64,000 nucleotides of DNA from Flavobacterium sp. (GTDB lineage: Bacteria; Bacteroidota; Bacteroidia; Flavobacteriales; Flavobacteriaceae): the NCBI RefSeq assembly GCF_039595935.1, contig NZ_JBCNKR010000006.1, positions 1,302,001 through 1,366,000 of the forward strand, read 5' to 3'. The notes under the pieces were generated by a model that was not told the DNA's origin, made no database searches, and worked only from the letters and a program-made list of their open reading frames with translations. Of the stretch, positions 8,701-20,822 are shown one piece after another (within the stretch, counting starts at the first letter, position 1; each line of letters opens with the position of its first letter). A program made the translations under genes and the position numbers.

Positions 8701-11700
8701 ATGCGTAAAATTTGTATTTTTTTACTGGTTTTATTTTGTGGTAATGTTATACGATCACAAGTAAATCCGGCGGTTCAAGATACAACAAAAACTCAATTCT
8801 CTGTTGGGAAACTTGAGTTGGAAAATCCTCCAAGCGTACTTTCGGCATATAAATACGATCCTATAACAGATCGATATATTTACACCAATTCAGTTGATGG
8901 TTTTTCAATTGATTATCCATTGGTTTTAACTCCAAAAGAATACGAAGATTTAGTTCTAAAAGAATCAAGAAGAGATTATTTTAGAAAAAAAGCGGACGCC
9001 ATTGATGGAAAGAAAAACGGTGCCGAAGCGGCAAAAAAAGATTTACTGCCTAGATACTACATTAATTCAAGTCTTTTTGAAAGCGTATTCGGAAGTAATA
9101 CAATCGATGTAAAACCTACTGGTTCTGTCGAAATGGACTTAGGTCTTCGTTATACAAAACAGGACAATCCCGCATTTTCACCCCGAAACAGATCAAGTCT
9201 TACATTCGATTTTGATCAGCGTATCAGTATGAGTTTGATGGGAAAAGTAGGAACGCGTCTGGAAGTAAATGCTAACTACGACACACAATCGACCTTTGCT
9301 TTTCAAAATTTATTTAAACTTGCCTATACTCCTTCAGAAGATGATATTATTCAAAAAGTAGAGGTAGGTAACGTAAGTATGCCGCTTAACAGTACGTTAA
9401 TTCGCGGTGCACAGAGTTTATTTGGTGTAAAAACACAGCTGCAATTTGGAAGAACAACCATTACCGGGGTTTTCTCTGAACAGAAATCACAAACCAAAAG
9501 TGTTGTGGCTGAAAATGGAGGAACAGTACAAAACTTCGACTTATACGCTTTAGATTACGATAATGACCGTCACTTTTTCTTATCACAATATTTTAGAAAC
9601 AAATATGATGCGTCATTAGAAAAATACCCATTTATAGACAGCCGTGTACAAATTACAAGGTTGGAAGTTTGGGTAACCAATAAACAAAATCGTGTAACCA
9701 CAAATAATAACAACTTAAGAAATATTATTGCACTTCAGGATTTAGGAGAGGCGCAAATATCGGGCGTGCCAGATAATCAGGTTGTTGTAATCAGCTCAAC
9801 TACGGGATTCTTCAATAACCCTGTTGATAGCCCTACAAGTAATAATAACAACAAATACGATCCTGCAACAATTGGTCAGGCGGGTTCGTTTTTAAATTCG
9901 AATATTAGACAAATTGTAACTGCAAAATCGGGTTTCAATAATACAAATGTCAGTGAAGCAACAGATTATTCTGTTTTAGAAAATGCCCGAAAATTAACAA
10001 CAGCGGAGTATACTTTTAATCCGCAATTAGGATATATCTCTTTGCAGCAGCGTTTAGCAAATGACGAAATTCTGGCCGTTGCTTTTGAATATACAATGGG
10101 AGGAAAGGTCTATCAGGTTGGAGAATTTGGTAGTGATGGTGTTGACGGAACTGTTGTTACAGGAAATAATAATGCAAATCAGTCCATTATTACACAGAGT
10201 TTAGTTTTGAAAATGCTGAAAAGTAACCTGACAAATGTTCAAAATCCGGTTTGGAACCTGATGATGAAAAACGTTTATCAAATTCCGCAGGCATATCAAA
10301 TTAAACAAGATGATTTCAGGTTAAATATCCTCTACACAGACCCTTCGCCAATAAATTACATTACGCCGGTTCCGGGATCAACTTTTCCGCCAAATCCAAC
10401 GGCAGATATGAAGGTAGAGCAAACGCCTTTATTAAATGTATTCAACTTAGACCGTTTAAATTACAACAATGATCCGCAGGCAGGTGGAGATGGTTTCTTC
10501 GATTATATTCCGGGAATAACAGTTGATGTACAAAATGGCCGAATCATTTTTACCAGAAAAGAACCTTTTGGAGAACTTATCTTTAAGAAATTACAAAGCA
10601 GTCCCGGAGAAAATTATGACGATCCATCAACATATAATGCCAACCAGCAGAGATATGTTTTTAGAAACATGTACCGAAATACACAATCGGGAGCATTACA
10701 AGACAGTGATAAAAACAAATTCTTATTAAGAGGAAAATACAAATCATCAGGAAGTAACGGAATTCCAATTGGAGCATTTAATGTGCCTCAAGGTTCCGTT
10801 GTAGTTACAGCGGCCGGAAGAAGATTAGTAGAAGGTATAGATTATAGTGTCGATTATCAGTTAGGAAGAGTTCAAATTTTAGATCCTTCGCTTCAGGCAT
10901 CAAATACACCAATCGAAGTTTCGTTAGAAAACAATTCAATCTTCGGACAGCAGACCAGAAGATTTATGGGATTCAATATCGAACATAAATTCTCAGACAA
11001 ATTTGTAATTGGGGGTACTTATTTAAAAATGACAGAAAGACCATTTACTCAAAAATCGAGTTATGGACAAGAATCTGTTAACAATACTATTTTTGGGTTC
11101 AATGGAAATTATTCAACAGAAGTTCCGTTTTTAACCAGATTAGCTAATAAGCTTCCAAACATTGATACTGATGTTCCTTCGAATTTATCTATCCGCGGAG
11201 AGGTTGCATTTTTAAGACCAGATGCACCAAAAGCAAGTGATTTTGAAGGAGAAGCAACGATTTATGTAGATGATTTTGAAGGTTCGCAGTCAACAATCGA
11301 TATGCGTTCAGCATATGCATGGAGTTTGGCTTCAACACCGCTTATTAATTCGGACACAGACAATACTTTTAATGGAAATTCAAATACCTTAGATTACGGT
11401 TACAAAAGAGCAAAATTATCTTGGTACACAATTGACCCGGTATTTTATTCTTCGAAACCATCAGGAATCTCAAACGATGATTTGTCATTAAACACAACAA
11501 GAAGAATTTACAGTCGAGAGTTATATCCAAATACGGATATTGCTCAAGGACAAATTCAGGTTGTTAATACATTAGACTTAACGTATTATCCATCTGAAAG
11601 AGGGCCGTATAACAATAATCCAAGCTTTGCAACATCAAACCCTTCAACAAACTTTGGTGGAATTATGCGTGCTTTAAATTCAACAAATTTTGAACAAGGA

Positions 11701-14700
11701 AACGTTGAGTATATTCAATTTTGGGTTCTTGATCCTTATGTTGGTAATAGCGAATCTCCGGCAAACAATACAGGTAAAATTTATTTTAACTTAGGAGAAA
11801 TATCAGAAGACGTTTTAAAAGATGGAAGAAAACAATACGAGAACGGATTAGGACCAGACCAGATAACGGTAAACCCAAGACCGCTTTGGGGAGACGTTCC
11901 GGCATCACAATCTTTAATTTATGCTTTTGATACAAATGCAGACAACAGAAAAAATCAGGATGTTGGTTTAGATGGTCTTCCAAGTTCTAGAGAAGCAGAA
12001 GTGTATACAAATTATGCTGGGGAATCGGATCCGGCGGCTGATGATTATACATATTACTTAAATACTGATGGAGGTGTTTTAGAACGTTATAAAAATTATA
12101 ACGGTACTGAAGGAAACTCTGCGGTAAGTATAGACGACCCTAATCGTGGTTCGACAACACTTCCGGATGTTGAAGATATCAATCGTGATAATACCATGAG
12201 TACAATTAATGCTTATTATGAATATAGTATTGATATAAGACCAGGAATGCAGGTTGGAGAAAATTATATTACAGACATTCGTGAGCCAGAAGATGTTGCA
12301 CCTGTAGAATTGCCAAATGGAGGAACTACAACTGCAAGATGGATTCAGTTTAAAATACCAGTTTCGCAGCCTCAACATACAATTGGAAATATTACAGATT
12401 TTAGATCGATTCGTTTCATGCGTATGTTTATGACGGGATTTAGCAGTCAGACAACAGTTCGTTTTGGAGCTTTAGATTTAGTGAGAGGTGAATGGAGAAG
12501 ATATACCGGAACATTGGATGTAAATCATCCAAAACCAGAGGATTCTACTGTAGAATTTGATGTAGCAGCAGTAAACATTCAGGAAAATGGGACTAAATGC
12601 CCGGTAAATTATGTAATGCCTCCGGGAGTTAGAAGAGAACAATTGTATAATAATAATACCATTATCAATCAAAACGAACAGTCATTGGCTTTAAGGATTG
12701 GAGGTACGGGGTTACAATATCAGGATTCAAGAGCTGCTTTCAAAAACGTAAGTGTTGATATGCGTCAATATAAAAAACTGAAAATGTTTTTACACGCAGA
12801 GTCTTTACCGAGAGAAAATACACTCGAAAATGATGAAATGGTAGGTTTTATTCGTTTTGGAAATGATTTTACACAAAACTTTTATCAAATCGAAATCCCT
12901 TTAAAAGTAACTCCTTCAGGAGGAGCTTGTAATATAAGTCCAGATTTGGTTTGGATGGAAGAAAATAATATTGATTTAGCTCTTGATTTACTGACAAAAA
13001 TGAAAATATTAGGAATGAAAATTGATCCTAATAACACAAAAAGGGATGTTAATGGAATTTATTACCCGGATAATGATCCTGAGGTTGAGGGTGGTGACGG
13101 CGATAGTAGATTAACATTAGGTATAAAAGGAAATCCGAATTTTGGAATGGTTCGAAACTTAATGGTCGGAGTTAAGAGCAGGGCAGATCATAAAGATATT
13201 AAGGGAGAGGTTTGGTTCAATGAGCTTCGTTTAGCTGATTTGGAAAACAAAGGCGGTATGGCGGCATTATTAAATGTGGATACCAATATGGCCGATTTTG
13301 CAACACTTTCTGCTACAGGTAGAAAAAGCACCATTGGTTTTGGATCTTTAGAACAAGGTGCAAACGAACGTAGTCGTGAAGATGTTCAGCAGTATAATAT
13401 CGTAACGAACTTAAACTTAGGGAAATTGCTTCCGAAAAAGTGGGGAATTAACCTGCCGTTTAACTATGCAATTGGAGAAGAAGTAATTACGCCGGAATAT
13501 GATCCATTTAATCAGGATATTAAACTAGATCAGTTGCTTAGAGAAACTACGGATGAAGCTGAAAAAGACAATATCAGAACTCGTGCTGTAGATTACACAA
13601 AAAGAAAAAGTATCAACTTTATTGGAGTTAGAAAAGACAGAGCGCCAGAACAGAAACCGCATGTTTATGATGTAGAAAACTTTACATTCTCTCAATCATA
13701 CAATCAGGTTGAACGTCATGATTATGAGGTAGAAAGTTATGAAGACGAGCAGTCTAATACAGCTGTAAACTATGCTTATACATTTCAGCCGAAAGAAGTT
13801 GTTCCGTTTAAGGAAACAAAATTCATGAAGAAAAGTGAATATTGGAAATTACTTAGCGATATCAACTTTAATTATCTGCCTTCGAACATATCTTTTAATA
13901 CTAATATTTTAAGACAAAGTAACCGTCAGCAATTTAGAGAAGTAGAGTTAACTGAAGGAAGTATCGGACTTGATCCGCTTTACAGAAGAAACTTTGCTTT
14001 CAATTATCAATATGGTTTTGGTTTCAATTTAACCAAATCTTTAAAACTGAATTACAGCGCAACATCAAATAATATTGTTAGAAACTTCTTAAACGACGAT
14101 AATACGCCAAAAGAAGATTTTAATATTTGGGATGATTACTGGGATATTGGAACTCCAAATCAGCATGCACAGCAATTGGTGCTGAATTATGAAATTCCAA
14201 TTAACAAAATTCCAATTTTCAGTTTCGTAAAAGCTAGTTATTCGTATACGGCTGATTATAGCTGGCAGCGTTCATCAACAGCATTTTCTCAATATGAAGA
14301 TCCTGACACCGGAACTATTTATGATTTAGGAAATACGATTCAAAACGCAAATTCAAATACACTTACAACTACCTTAAATATGGGTACACTTTATAAGTAT
14401 TTGGGATTGACGCCTGGTGCAAAAAAACAGGCAAAACCTAAACCGACAGCACCGCCAAAACCAGGGGAGAAAATCGTAAACACAGCAAAACCTGTTGTAA
14501 GCAGCAGTCCGTTTTATGATGGTTTGATTGGTGTATTAACGAGTTTAAAAAATGTACAGATTAATTACACTAAAAACAGTGGAACCGTTTTACCGGGTTA
14601 TACGCCAAGTATTGGTTTCTTAGGTACATCTAAACCAACATTAGGATTTATTTTTGGAAGTCAGGACGACGTGCGTTATGAAGCGGCTAAAAATGGATGG

Positions 14701-15924
14701 CTGACAAGCTATCAGGATTTCAATCAAAGTTACTCGCAGGTTACAAACAAACTTTTGAAAATAACTGCCAATATTGATTTATTACCGGATTTAAAAGTTG
14801 ATTTATCAATGGATCGTTCGTATTCTGAAAATACTTCAGAGCAATATAGCGTAGATCAAACGACACATGAGTATATTCCGTTATCGCCTTACACTTACGG
14901 AATGTTCTCTATTTCTACAGTATTGATAAAAACAGCTTTTTCAACGAGTAACGAAACAGAATCGCCGGCATTTGATGATTTTAGAAATAATCGTTTAATA
15001 ATAGCAAACCGTCTGGCAGAACAGCGTTATGGTTCTGAAGCTGCGATTCCAAGATATGGAGATGCTCAAAATCCAATTCCGGCAGAAACAGATCCAAAAT
15101 ATGCTATATATGTTGCGAATCAAGGCTATCCAATAGGATACACTAAAAGTAATCAGGCAGTTTTATTGCCTGCTTTCTTAGCGGCATATACAGGAAGTGA
15201 TGCTTCTAGTTCGTCGACAGATATTTTTAGAAGTTTCCCAATTCCAAACTGGAGTATTAAATACAATGGTTTAATGCGATACAAATATTTCAAAGATAAA
15301 TTCAAGCGTTTTTCATTACAGCATAATTATAGGGCTTCGTATACCATTAACCAGTTTAGATCTAACTTTGATTACAACGATACGCCAAAAGTACAGGATG
15401 TTAACACCAATTTCTATAACCCAATTGTAATGTCTAACATTAACCTTGTAGAGCAGTTCAGCCCATTAATCAGAATGGATTTTGAGTTGAAAAGCTCTTT
15501 AAGAGTACTGTCGGAAATTAAAAAAGACCGTGCATTGTCGATGAGTTTCGATAACAATTTACTAACAGAAGTTAAAGGAGTGGAGTATGTTGTTGGTTTA
15601 GGATATCGTTTTAAGGATGTAATATTTTCATCAAGACTGGCAGACAACCCAACAGGAATTATAAAAAGTGATATTAATATTAAAGCTGATTTTTCATTTA
15701 GAAATAATGAAACATTGGTTCGCTATTTAGATTATGATAACAATCAGCTGGCAGCCGGGCAAAATATCTGGTCATTAAAATTAACTGCTGATTATGCGTT
15801 TAGTAAAAACCTGACGGCAATATTCTATTACGATCATTCATTTTCAAAGGCGGTTATTTCGACATCATATCCAATAACCAATATTAGATCAGGGTTTACA
15901 CTTCGTTATAATTTCGGAAATTAA
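8701..15924 (+). CDS. sprA: SprA, giant outer-membrane translocon of the type IX secretion system
   Basis: 2407 aa, the size expected for SprA (Sov in Porphyromonas). A signal peptide [20 protein letters not shown] is followed by the N-terminal segment and then by hundreds of residues of alternating beta-strand pattern. Family landmarks include [20 protein letters not shown] (about residue 850) and [19 protein letters not shown] near residue 2100. In known structures SprA is a 36-strand single-chain barrel that conducts folded T9SS cargo across the outer membrane. F. johnsoniae mutants lack gliding and secretion. The protein ends in [18 protein letters not shown] with a barrel-like terminal strand. 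No frame interruption is seen across 7.2 kb. It lies between ruvA and gcvH as I recall for F. johnsoniae. Confidence 0.97.
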   Translation: MRKICIFLLVLFCGNVIRSQVNPAVQDTTKTQFSVGKLELENPPSVLSAYKYDPITDRYIYTNSVDGFSIDYPLVLTPKEYEDLVLKESRRDYFRKKADAIDGKKNGAEAAKKDLLPRYYINSSLFESVFGSNTIDVKPTGSVEMDLGLRYTKQDNPAFSPRNRSSLTFDFDQRISMSLMGKVGTRLEVNANYDTQSTFAFQNLFKLAYTPSEDDIIQKVEVGNVSMPLNSTLIRGAQSLFGVKTQLQFGRTTITGVFSEQKSQTKSVVAENGGTVQNFDLYALDYDNDRHFFLSQYFRNKYDASLEKYPFIDSRVQITRLEVWVTNKQNRVTTNNNNLRNIIALQDLGEAQISGVPDNQVVVISSTTGFFNNPVDSPTSNNNNKYDPATIGQAGSFLNSNIRQIVTAKSGFNNTNVSEATDYSVLENARKLTTAEYTFNPQLGYISLQQRLANDEILAVAFEYTMGGKVYQVGEFGSDGVDGTVVTGNNNANQSIITQSLVLKMLKSNLTNVQNPVWNLMMKNVYQIPQAYQIKQDDFRLNILYTDPSPINYITPVPGSTFPPNPTADMKVEQTPLLNVFNLDRLNYNNDPQAGGDGFFDYIPGITVDVQNGRIIFTRKEPFGELIFKKLQSSPGENYDDPSTYNANQQRYVFRNMYRNTQSGALQDSDKNKFLLRGKYKSSGSNGIPIGAFNVPQGSVVVTAAGRRLVEGIDYSVDYQLGRVQILDPSLQASNTPIEVSLENNSIFGQQTRRFMGFNIEHKFSDKFVIGGTYLKMTERPFTQKSSYGQESVNNTIFGFNGNYSTEVPFLTRLANKLPNIDTDVPSNLSIRGEVAFLRPDAPKASDFEGEATIYVDDFEGSQSTIDMRSAYAWSLASTPLINSDTDNTFNGNSNTLDYGYKRAKLSWYTIDPVFYSSKPSGISNDDLSLNTTRRIYSRELYPNTDIAQGQIQVVNTLDLTYYPSERGPYNNNPSFATSNPSTNFGGIMRALNSTNFEQGNVEYIQFWVLDPYVGNSESPANNTGKIYFNLGEISEDVLKDGRKQYENGLGPDQITVNPRPLWGDVPASQSLIYAFDTNADNRKNQDVGLDGLPSSREAEVYTNYAGESDPAADDYTYYLNTDGGVLERYKNYNGTEGNSAVSIDDPNRGSTTLPDVEDINRDNTMSTINAYYEYSIDIRPGMQVGENYITDIREPEDVAPVELPNGGTTTARWIQFKIPVSQPQHTIGNITDFRSIRFMRMFMTGFSSQTTVRFGALDLVRGEWRRYTGTLDVNHPKPEDSTVEFDVAAVNIQENGTKCPVNYVMPPGVRREQLYNNNTIINQNEQSLALRIGGTGLQYQDSRAAFKNVSVDMRQYKKLKMFLHAESLPRENTLENDEMVGFIRFGNDFTQNFYQIEIPLKVTPSGGACNISPDLVWMEENNIDLALDLLTKMKILGMKIDPNNTKRDVNGIYYPDNDPEVEGGDGDSRLTLGIKGNPNFGMVRNLMVGVKSRADHKDIKGEVWFNELRLADLENKGGMAALLNVDTNMADFATLSATGRKSTIGFGSLEQGANERSREDVQQYNIVTNLNLGKLLPKKWGINLPFNYAIGEEVITPEYDPFNQDIKLDQLLRETTDEAEKDNIRTRAVDYTKRKSINFIGVRKDRAPEQKPHVYDVENFTFSQSYNQVERHDYEVESYEDEQSNTAVNYAYTFQPKEVVPFKETKFMKKSEYWKLLSDINFNYLPSNISFNTNILRQSNRQQFREVELTEGSIGLDPLYRRNFAFNYQYGFGFNLTKSLKLNYSATSNNIVRNFLNDDNTPKEDFNIWDDYWDIGTPNQHAQQLVLNYEIPINKIPIFSFVKASYSYTADYSWQRSSTAFSQYEDPDTGTIYDLGNTIQNANSNTLTTTLNMGTLYKYLGLTPGAKKQAKPKPTAPPKPGEKIVNTAKPVVSSSPFYDGLIGVLTSLKNVQINYTKNSGTVLPGYTPSIGFLGTSKPTLGFIFGSQDDVRYEAAKNGWLTSYQDFNQSYSQVTNKLLKITANIDLLPDLKVDLSMDRSYSENTSEQYSVDQTTHEYIPLSPYTYGMFSISTVLIKTAFSTSNETESPAFDDFRNNRLIIANRLAEQRYGSEAAIPRYGDAQNPIPAETDPKYAIYVANQGYPIGYTKSNQAVLLPAFLAAYTGSDASSSSTDIFRSFPIPNWSIKYNGLMRYKYFKDKFKRFSLQHNYRASYTINQFRSNFDYNDTPKVQDVNTNFYNPIVMSNINLVEQFSPLIRMDFELKSSLRVLSEIKKDRALSMSFDNNLLTEVKGVEYVVGLGYRFKDVIFSSRLADNPTGIIKSDINIKADFSFRNNETLVRYLDYDNNQLAAGQNIWSLKLTADYAFSKNLTAIFYYDHSFSKAVISTSYPITNIRSGFTLRYNFGN

Positions 15925-15961
15925 ATTTAGGTTTCTAACCAAGATATTATTAGAAGATTAT

Positions 15962-15969
15962 TACATTTG
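15962..15969 (+). promoter_or_regulatory. Possible promoter -7 box for gcvH
   Basis: TACATTTG fits TAnnTTTG and lies 40 bases before the gcvH ATG. No TTG lies at the expected -33 position, so gcvH may depend on read-through from sprA as well. Confidence 0.4.
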
Positions 15970-16009
15970 TTGCAGAATTATTAAAATATCAATTTTCAAA
16001 CATACTATT

Positions 16010-16390
16010 ATGAGCATACCAGCAAATTTAAAGTACACAAAAGATCACGAATGGGTTAGCATCGAAGGCGATGTTGCAACTGTAGGAATTACTCATTTCG
16101 CACAAAAGGAGTTAGGAGATATCGTGTATGTTGAAGTAGAAACTTTAGATCAGACACTTGATAAAGATGAGGTTTTTGGAACAGTAGAAGCTGTAAAAAC
16201 AGTTTCGGATTTGTTTTTACCTTTAACTGGAGAAATTATTGCTTTTAATGAAGATTTAGAAAGCGCACCTGAAACAGTAAATTCTGATCCTTACGGAGCT
16301 GGATGGATGATTAAAGTGAAAATTGCTAATCCTTCTGAAATAGATACTTTGTTGTCTGACGAAGCTTACAAACAATTGATCGGTGCCTAA
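16010..16390 (+). CDS. gcvH: Glycine cleavage system H protein
   Basis: 126 aa, normal length. The small lipoyl-carrier fold contains the lipoylation motif [20 protein letters not shown] with the modified lysine at K63. Earlier signatures are [14 protein letters not shown] and [18 protein letters not shown]. The protein shuttles the aminomethyl group among P, T and L proteins in glycine breakdown, and in many bacteria also feeds lipoate metabolism. The gcvT and gcvP genes are absent from the window. Its stop overlaps the start of the next gene by 8 bases. Confidence 0.97.
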   Translation: MSIPANLKYTKDHEWVSIEGDVATVGITHFAQKELGDIVYVEVETLDQTLDKDEVFGTVEAVKTVSDLFLPLTGEIIAFNEDLESAPETVNSDPYGAGWMIKVKIANPSEIDTLLSDEAYKQLIGA

Positions 16391-16766
16391 ACAATTATTG
16401 CTAATCTGGGCCATTATCTGCTCTGGAATCATTGCTTATTTTTGTTTAATGAATTCAAGCAATCTTCCGGTTGTTAATGTTCCTAGTATAGACAAGATTG
16501 TGCATTTTTGCTTTCATTTTGGATTTACAATTTCCTGGATTTTATTCTTTAAAAAAGAATTGAAAGGAAAAGAAGCGGATGATTATAAAGCTTACCTGAT
16601 TTCGTTTATTTTTTCAGTTTTCTTTGGGATAACAATCGAAATTCTGCAAAGTGTTTTAACCACAACAAGAGCTTCAGATGTAACCGATGTTTTGGCAAAT
16701 ACATTAGGTGCAACGGCAGGAATTTTTACTGCAATTGCTTTTAAGAAACAAATCGACAAAATATAA
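16383..16766 (+). CDS. VanZ-like family membrane protein
   Basis: 127 aa from GTG 16383, overlapping the end of gcvH by 8 bases. This suggests translational coupling and supports the unusual start. Four hydrophobic segments are visible: [57 protein letters not shown] and a C-terminal [13 protein letters not shown]. The sequence [13 protein letters not shown] and [16 protein letters not shown] are the VanZ-like family signatures. VanZ confers low-level teicoplanin resistance in enterococci, but most homologs, including those next to gcvH in Flavobacteria, have no known role and should not be read as resistance genes. Confidence 0.87.
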   Translation: MPKQLLLIWAIICSGIIAYFCLMNSSNLPVVNVPSIDKIVHFCFHFGFTISWILFFKKELKGKEADDYKAYLISFIFSVFFGITIEILQSVLTTTRASDVTDVLANTLGATAGIFTAIAFKKQIDKI

Positions 16767-16776
16767 GAATATAATT

Positions 16777-16798
16777 ACCCACTTCGGTGGGTTTTTTA
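16777..16798 (+). terminator. Terminator after the VanZ-like gene
   Basis: ACCCAC-TTCG-GTGGGT with the stable TTCG tetraloop, then TTTTTT. It ends the ruvA-sprA-gcvH-VanZ unit. Confidence 0.9.
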
Positions 16799-16848
16799 TT
16801 GCCCTAAAATCAAACTTCCTAAAACAGTATTTTTTATGAATTTAAGTG

Positions 16849-16856
16849 TATTTTTG
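16849..16856 (+). promoter_or_regulatory. Promoter -7 box for deoC-remB
   Basis: TATTTTTG fits TAnnTTTG. The expected transcript start near 16863 lies before the ATG at 16882 and after an upstream in-frame TTG at 16852, which argues for the ATG as the deoC start. Confidence 0.5.
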
Positions 16857-16881
16857 CCCCATTCGATCTAACTTCAATATT

Positions 16882-17625
16882 ATGAATGTTAAGCAATACT
16901 TAGATTCAACATATTTAAAAACTGCTTCTCAAGCCGGAATTTCGGAAGAGGATAATATTGTTATAGTAAAAAATGCAATTTCAGAAGCGATTCAGGAAAA
17001 CTTTAAATTAATCATGATTCGTCCTGAATATGTTAGTTTAGCCAAAGAAATGATTTTAAAGTCAAATACAAATGTATTAGTAGGTACAGTAATTGACTTT
17101 CCGAAAGGAGATTCCAATTTAGAATCTAAAATTAGAGAAGCAAATGAAGCGATCGAAAATGGTGCAGATGATTTGGATTTTGTTTGTAATTATGAAGCTT
17201 TTAAAAACGGCGATACTTCGCTGATAAAAGAAGAAATCCTAATAGGAACTCAAATTGGTCTTGCCAATAATAAAACCGTAAAATGGATTATTGAAGTCGC
17301 AGCTTTAACAGATAAAGAAATTATCCAGCTTAGTGCTTTGATAAAAAATGTTGTTATATCCAATTTTAAAGAAGACGATTACGCATCAGTATTTGTGAAA
17401 TCATCGACTGGTTTTTATAAAACAGAAAATAATCTGCCAAACGGAGCCACAATTCCTGCTATAATAATGATGCTCGAAAATGCATCACCTTTGCCTGTAA
17501 AAGCAGCTGGCGGTGTAAGATCGTATGAAGATGCAATACAAATGATTCGTTTAGGTGTTAAGCGCATCGGAACATCGGCGGCAAAAACAATTGCAGACGG
17601 AAACAATACCACAAATCAATATTAA
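16882..17625 (+). CDS. deoC: Deoxyribose-phosphate aldolase
   Basis: 247 aa from ATG 16882 (MNVKQYLDSTYLKTASQAGI). The class I aldolase barrel shows VGTVIDFPKGDSNLESKIRE, GADDLDFVCNYEAF and the Schiff-base lysine in VFVKSSTGFYKTENN, followed by PVKAAGGVRSYEDAIQMIRL. The enzyme splits deoxyribose 5-phosphate into glyceraldehyde 3-phosphate and acetaldehyde in nucleoside salvage. The HMM-type (L)VGTVIDFP and KAAGG(V/I)R motifs are intact. remB starts 19 bp downstream, so the two are probably cotranscribed. A functional link between nucleoside catabolism and gliding is not evident. Confidence 0.95.
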   Translation: MNVKQYLDSTYLKTASQAGISEEDNIVIVKNAISEAIQENFKLIMIRPEYVSLAKEMILKSNTNVLVGTVIDFPKGDSNLESKIREANEAIENGADDLDFVCNYEAFKNGDTSLIKEEILIGTQIGLANNKTVKWIIEVAALTDKEIIQLSALIKNVVISNFKEDDYASVFVKSSTGFYKTENNLPNGATIPAIIMMLENASPLPVKAAGGVRSYEDAIQMIRLGVKRIGTSAAKTIADGNNTTNQY

Positions 17626-17644
17626 AATAAAAGCCTCAATCTAC

Positions 17645-19759
17645 GTGAATAAGTTTTTTTTATCTCTTGTTATTTTACTAACTCCTTTGTTTGTTTTTTC
17701 TCAGGAAACAAATATAAAACAAGGTTTTACAGCAGAACAATTTCCTGTTTTTCCGCATTGTGAAAATCTTCAGTCTAAAAATTTACAAAACTGCTTTTAT
17801 AGAGAAGTTCAGAATTTTGTATATGATAATTTTAATGTTCCGGAAAATTTAAAACAAAACAATTACAAAGGTGAAGTAAAAGTACTTTTTGAAGTTGATG
17901 CAAATGGGGAATTTAAAGTGCTTTATGTAAATGCAGCTGATGAGTCATTAGGTGAAGAAGCAAAACGCGTTTTTGGAAAATTTCCGAAAATAAAACCTTC
18001 TACTTATAATGGAAAACCAACGTATTCGAAATATACCATTTCAATTGATATTCCTCTAAAAAGCGCAGATCAGATTGCTGCAGAAGCTTTGGCGACATCA
18101 GAAATTTTAAAACCAATTGAAAAACCAATGACGGAGCTTGATAGTATTTTGTATAAAAAATACAACATGCCCGAGTTTGAAAGTCATTTGAATATTCCTT
18201 TTTCTCATAGTTATTATGCGCAGTTTGACGGAGCAATGAATCAGGTTGGAAGTAATAATCACACCGCTTCAAAACCGTATACGTATGCTGAGGTTTCTAA
18301 ATATTATAATTTAAAAGCGGTAAATGAATCACTCCAGAAAAAAGTTTCTGGCTGGTGGGGAAGAAAGCTATGGAACGAAAATTTAGTGCAGATTCAGGGA
18401 GAAGATTATTGGCTGGCATTAAACCCAATTTTAGATTTACAAATGGGAAAAGCTTCAGATCTTGATGCTTCTTATTCTTATGTAAACACGCGTGCGCTTA
18501 ATTTTAGAGGTGGATTGGGAAAACAGGTTAACTTTACCACTACTATTTTTGAAAGCCAGGGCCGATTTGCAGGTTATTATAATGATTATGCAGAAACATT
18601 GAAGCCTTCGGGAGGAAATCCGGCGATTATTCCGGGAATTGGAATTGCAAAACAATTTAAAACAGATGCATATGATTTTCCTTTAGCGGAAGCCAATATT
18701 ACTTTTGCTCCCAGCCATATTTTTGATTTTCAGTTAGGTTATGGAAGGAATTTTATAGGAGATGGTTATCGCTCTTTGCTTGAAAGTGATGGAGCAAGTC
18801 CGTATCCGTATTTCAAAATCAATACCAACTTCTGGAAAATTAAATATACCAATACTTATATGTGGCTGAAAGATGTTCGTCCTGACGTAACAGTTGACAG
18901 AACATACGCAAGTAAATACATGGCAAACCATTACTTAAGCTGGAATGTTTCAAATAAATTGAATTTGGGTTTCTTTGAATCGGTAGTCTGGACAGATACT
19001 AACAATAGAGGATTTGATGTTAATTTTGTGAATCCAATTATTTTTTATCGTTCAGTAGAATTTGCTTCATCTTCACGAAGCGGAAATGCGCTTTTAGGAG
19101 CTACAGGTAAATATAAATGGAATAATAATGTCAACTTATACGCTCAGTTTTTACTAGATGAATTTTCGATTGGTGATATGAAATCAGGAGATAAAAGCTG
19201 GAAAAATAAATTTGGTTACCAATTCGGAGCTAAATATTACAACGCTTTTCATGTAAAAGATTTGCTTTTGCAGTTAGAATACAATCACGTTCGTCCTTAT
19301 GTGTATTCTCATAGCGACCCAATTACCAATTACGGGCATAATAACCAGAGTATTGGTCATCAATGGGGAGGAAATTTTGATGAATTTATCGCAATTGGGC
19401 GTTATCATAAAGGACGTCTTTTTGCCGATGCAAAATTTACAGTTGGTAAAAGAGGTTTAGACTTTGATACTGCCGAAAACAGCTATAATTACGGAGGAAA
19501 TATTTATAAAGATTATGACGAAAAGCGTCCGTATGATACCGGAGTAAAAGTAGGACAAGGGAATAAAACCAATGTTTTTATAGCCGATATTCAGGGAGGA
19601 TATTTAGTTAATCCGATAACTAATTTAAAACTATTTGGAAGTTTTATTTACAGAAATTTCGATCCAACTCAGGAAACGGCAACAACATTTAAGCAAAGTA
19701 CAACCTGGTTTACTATCGGATTGCGCTCTGATATCTTTAACTGGTATTTTGATTACTAG
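17645..19759 (+). CDS. remB: Gliding motility protein RemB (Wzi-like barrel with a TonB-C-like N-terminal domain)
   Basis: 704 aa from GTG 17645, which directly precedes a signal peptide (NKFFLSLVILLTPLFVFSQ). The longer frame upstream would place about 30 polar residues before it and overlap deoC. Residues about 55-140 resemble a TonB C-terminal domain (GEVKVLFEVDANGEFKVLYV, then ADESLGEEAKRVFGKFP). The rest is an outer-membrane barrel of the capsule-assembly Wzi type (LNFRGGLGKQVNFTTTIFES, then LGYGRNFIGDGYRSLL). In F. johnsoniae RemB is a mobile cell-surface protein involved in gliding, and I recall it four genes after sprA, exactly as here. The name rests on this synteny plus domain type. 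The molecular role of the TonB-like part is unknown. Confidence 0.85.
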   Translation: MNKFFLSLVILLTPLFVFSQETNIKQGFTAEQFPVFPHCENLQSKNLQNCFYREVQNFVYDNFNVPENLKQNNYKGEVKVLFEVDANGEFKVLYVNAADESLGEEAKRVFGKFPKIKPSTYNGKPTYSKYTISIDIPLKSADQIAAEALATSEILKPIEKPMTELDSILYKKYNMPEFESHLNIPFSHSYYAQFDGAMNQVGSNNHTASKPYTYAEVSKYYNLKAVNESLQKKVSGWWGRKLWNENLVQIQGEDYWLALNPILDLQMGKASDLDASYSYVNTRALNFRGGLGKQVNFTTTIFESQGRFAGYYNDYAETLKPSGGNPAIIPGIGIAKQFKTDAYDFPLAEANITFAPSHIFDFQLGYGRNFIGDGYRSLLESDGASPYPYFKINTNFWKIKYTNTYMWLKDVRPDVTVDRTYASKYMANHYLSWNVSNKLNLGFFESVVWTDTNNRGFDVNFVNPIIFYRSVEFASSSRSGNALLGATGKYKWNNNVNLYAQFLLDEFSIGDMKSGDKSWKNKFGYQFGAKYYNAFHVKDLLLQLEYNHVRPYVYSHSDPITNYGHNNQSIGHQWGGNFDEFIAIGRYHKGRLFADAKFTVGKRGLDFDTAENSYNYGGNIYKDYDEKRPYDTGVKVGQGNKTNVFIADIQGGYLVNPITNLKLFGSFIYRNFDPTQETATTFKQSTTWFTIGLRSDIFNWYFDY

Positions 19760-19875
19760 GATTTTTAATAAGATTTTTCGAAATAATAGTGTTAAAGATT
19801 GGTAAGTTCTTATTCTGTAAAGGTTTTATTGAAAAAAATCTAATTTTAAAGTTCCAAATTCTATAATCTAATTTG

Positions 19876-19883
19876 TACATTTG
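19876..19883 (+). promoter_or_regulatory. Promoter -7 box for ctaB / oxidase operon
   Basis: TACATTTG, followed by GCAG, fits TAnnTTTG. A transcript starting near 19890 would exclude the upstream TTG at 19873 as a start and leave about 28 bases of leader before TTG 19918. The -33 element is not clear. Confidence 0.5.
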
Positions 19884-19917
19884 CAGCACTCAAAAAAAAT
19901 ATACAAAGACTACAGTA

Positions 19918-20820
19918 TTGAACTCTGCTAAAAATACAATTTCAATAAAATCAATATTTCTGGATTTCAAAGAGATAACTAAAGCTGGTTTGGCTATTAG
20001 TGTTTTGTTTTCTTCTATAGCAGGATATTTATTAGGTGTTAATGATGAACATCCTTTTAAATGGAGTGTTTTGCTTATTCTGTCAATAGGAGGATATTGC
20101 ATGGTTGGGGCTTCAAACGCCTTTAATCAGGTAATCGAAAAAGATATTGATTCTTTAATGGATCGAACAAAAAATCGTCCCGTACCTTCAGGGCGTATGT
20201 CGCCAATTACAGCATTAGTAGTGGCGAGTCTGCTTACAATTACAGGGATTGCATTGCTTTATACTATAAATGCAAAATCAGCAATGTTTGCAGCGGTTTC
20301 GATATTTTTATACACCAGTATTTATACGCCACTTAAAACGGTAACCCCATTGTCTGTTTTTGTTGGTGCTTTTCCGGGGGCAATTCCGTTTATGTTAGGC
20401 TGGGTAGCAGCTACAGGAGAGTTTGGCATCGAAGCCGGAACCTTATTTCTAATTCAGTTTTTCTGGCAGTTCCCGCATTTTTGGGCAATTGGCTGGTTTT
20501 TATATGATGATTATGCAAAAGCAGGAATCTTTATGCTTCCTACAGGGAATAAAGATAGAAAAACCGCTTTGCAGATTATTTTGTATACGATTTGGCTTAT
20601 AATAGCGTCACTGTTGCCGGCTTTAGGATATACAGGGCAGTTGTTTATTTCGCCAATCGCTGCAGTTTTAGTATTTTTATTAGGTTTGTGGATGTTGTTT
20701 TATGCTGTACGTTTGTACAAATTAAGAACACCAAAAGCAGCCAGAACCTTAATGCTGGTAAGTGTTTCGTACATATCCTTACTGCAGATAGTATTTATAG
20801 TAGATAAATTTTTAAGATAG
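19918..20820 (+). CDS. ctaB: Heme O synthase (protoheme IX farnesyltransferase)
   Basis: 300 aa from a TTG start at 19918, giving NSAKNTISIKSIFLDFKEIT. No ATG precedes the first membrane segment, and an earlier TTG lies upstream of the likely transcription start. This UbiA-family integral membrane enzyme adds a farnesyl group to heme b, making heme O for terminal oxidases. Motifs are NAFNQVIEKDIDSLMDRTKN with the first Asp-rich site and RPVPSGRMSP, then YTPLKTVTPLSVFVGAFPGA and YDDYAKAGIFMLP. About eight or nine membrane helices are seen. It heads the cytochrome oxidase subunit genes with a 2-bp gap to the next ATG. Confidence 0.95.
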   Translation: MNSAKNTISIKSIFLDFKEITKAGLAISVLFSSIAGYLLGVNDEHPFKWSVLLILSIGGYCMVGASNAFNQVIEKDIDSLMDRTKNRPVPSGRMSPITALVVASLLTITGIALLYTINAKSAMFAAVSIFLYTSIYTPLKTVTPLSVFVGAFPGAIPFMLGWVAATGEFGIEAGTLFLIQFFWQFPHFWAIGWFLYDDYAKAGIFMLPTGNKDRKTALQIILYTIWLIIASLLPALGYTGQLFISPIAAVLVFLLGLWMLFYAVRLYKLRTPKAARTLMLVSVSYISLLQIVFIVDKFLR

Positions 20821-20822
20821 TT

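Noticed and set aside
10523..10729. Nested plus-strand frame inside sprA
   Set aside because: Chance frame inside a long conserved gene.
16383..16766. Glycopeptide resistance gene from VanZ similarity
   Set aside because: VanZ-like proteins are widespread; no vanA/H/X or regulatory genes are near.
17555..17644. Upstream extension of remB
   Set aside because: It overlaps deoC and puts polar residues before the signal peptide.
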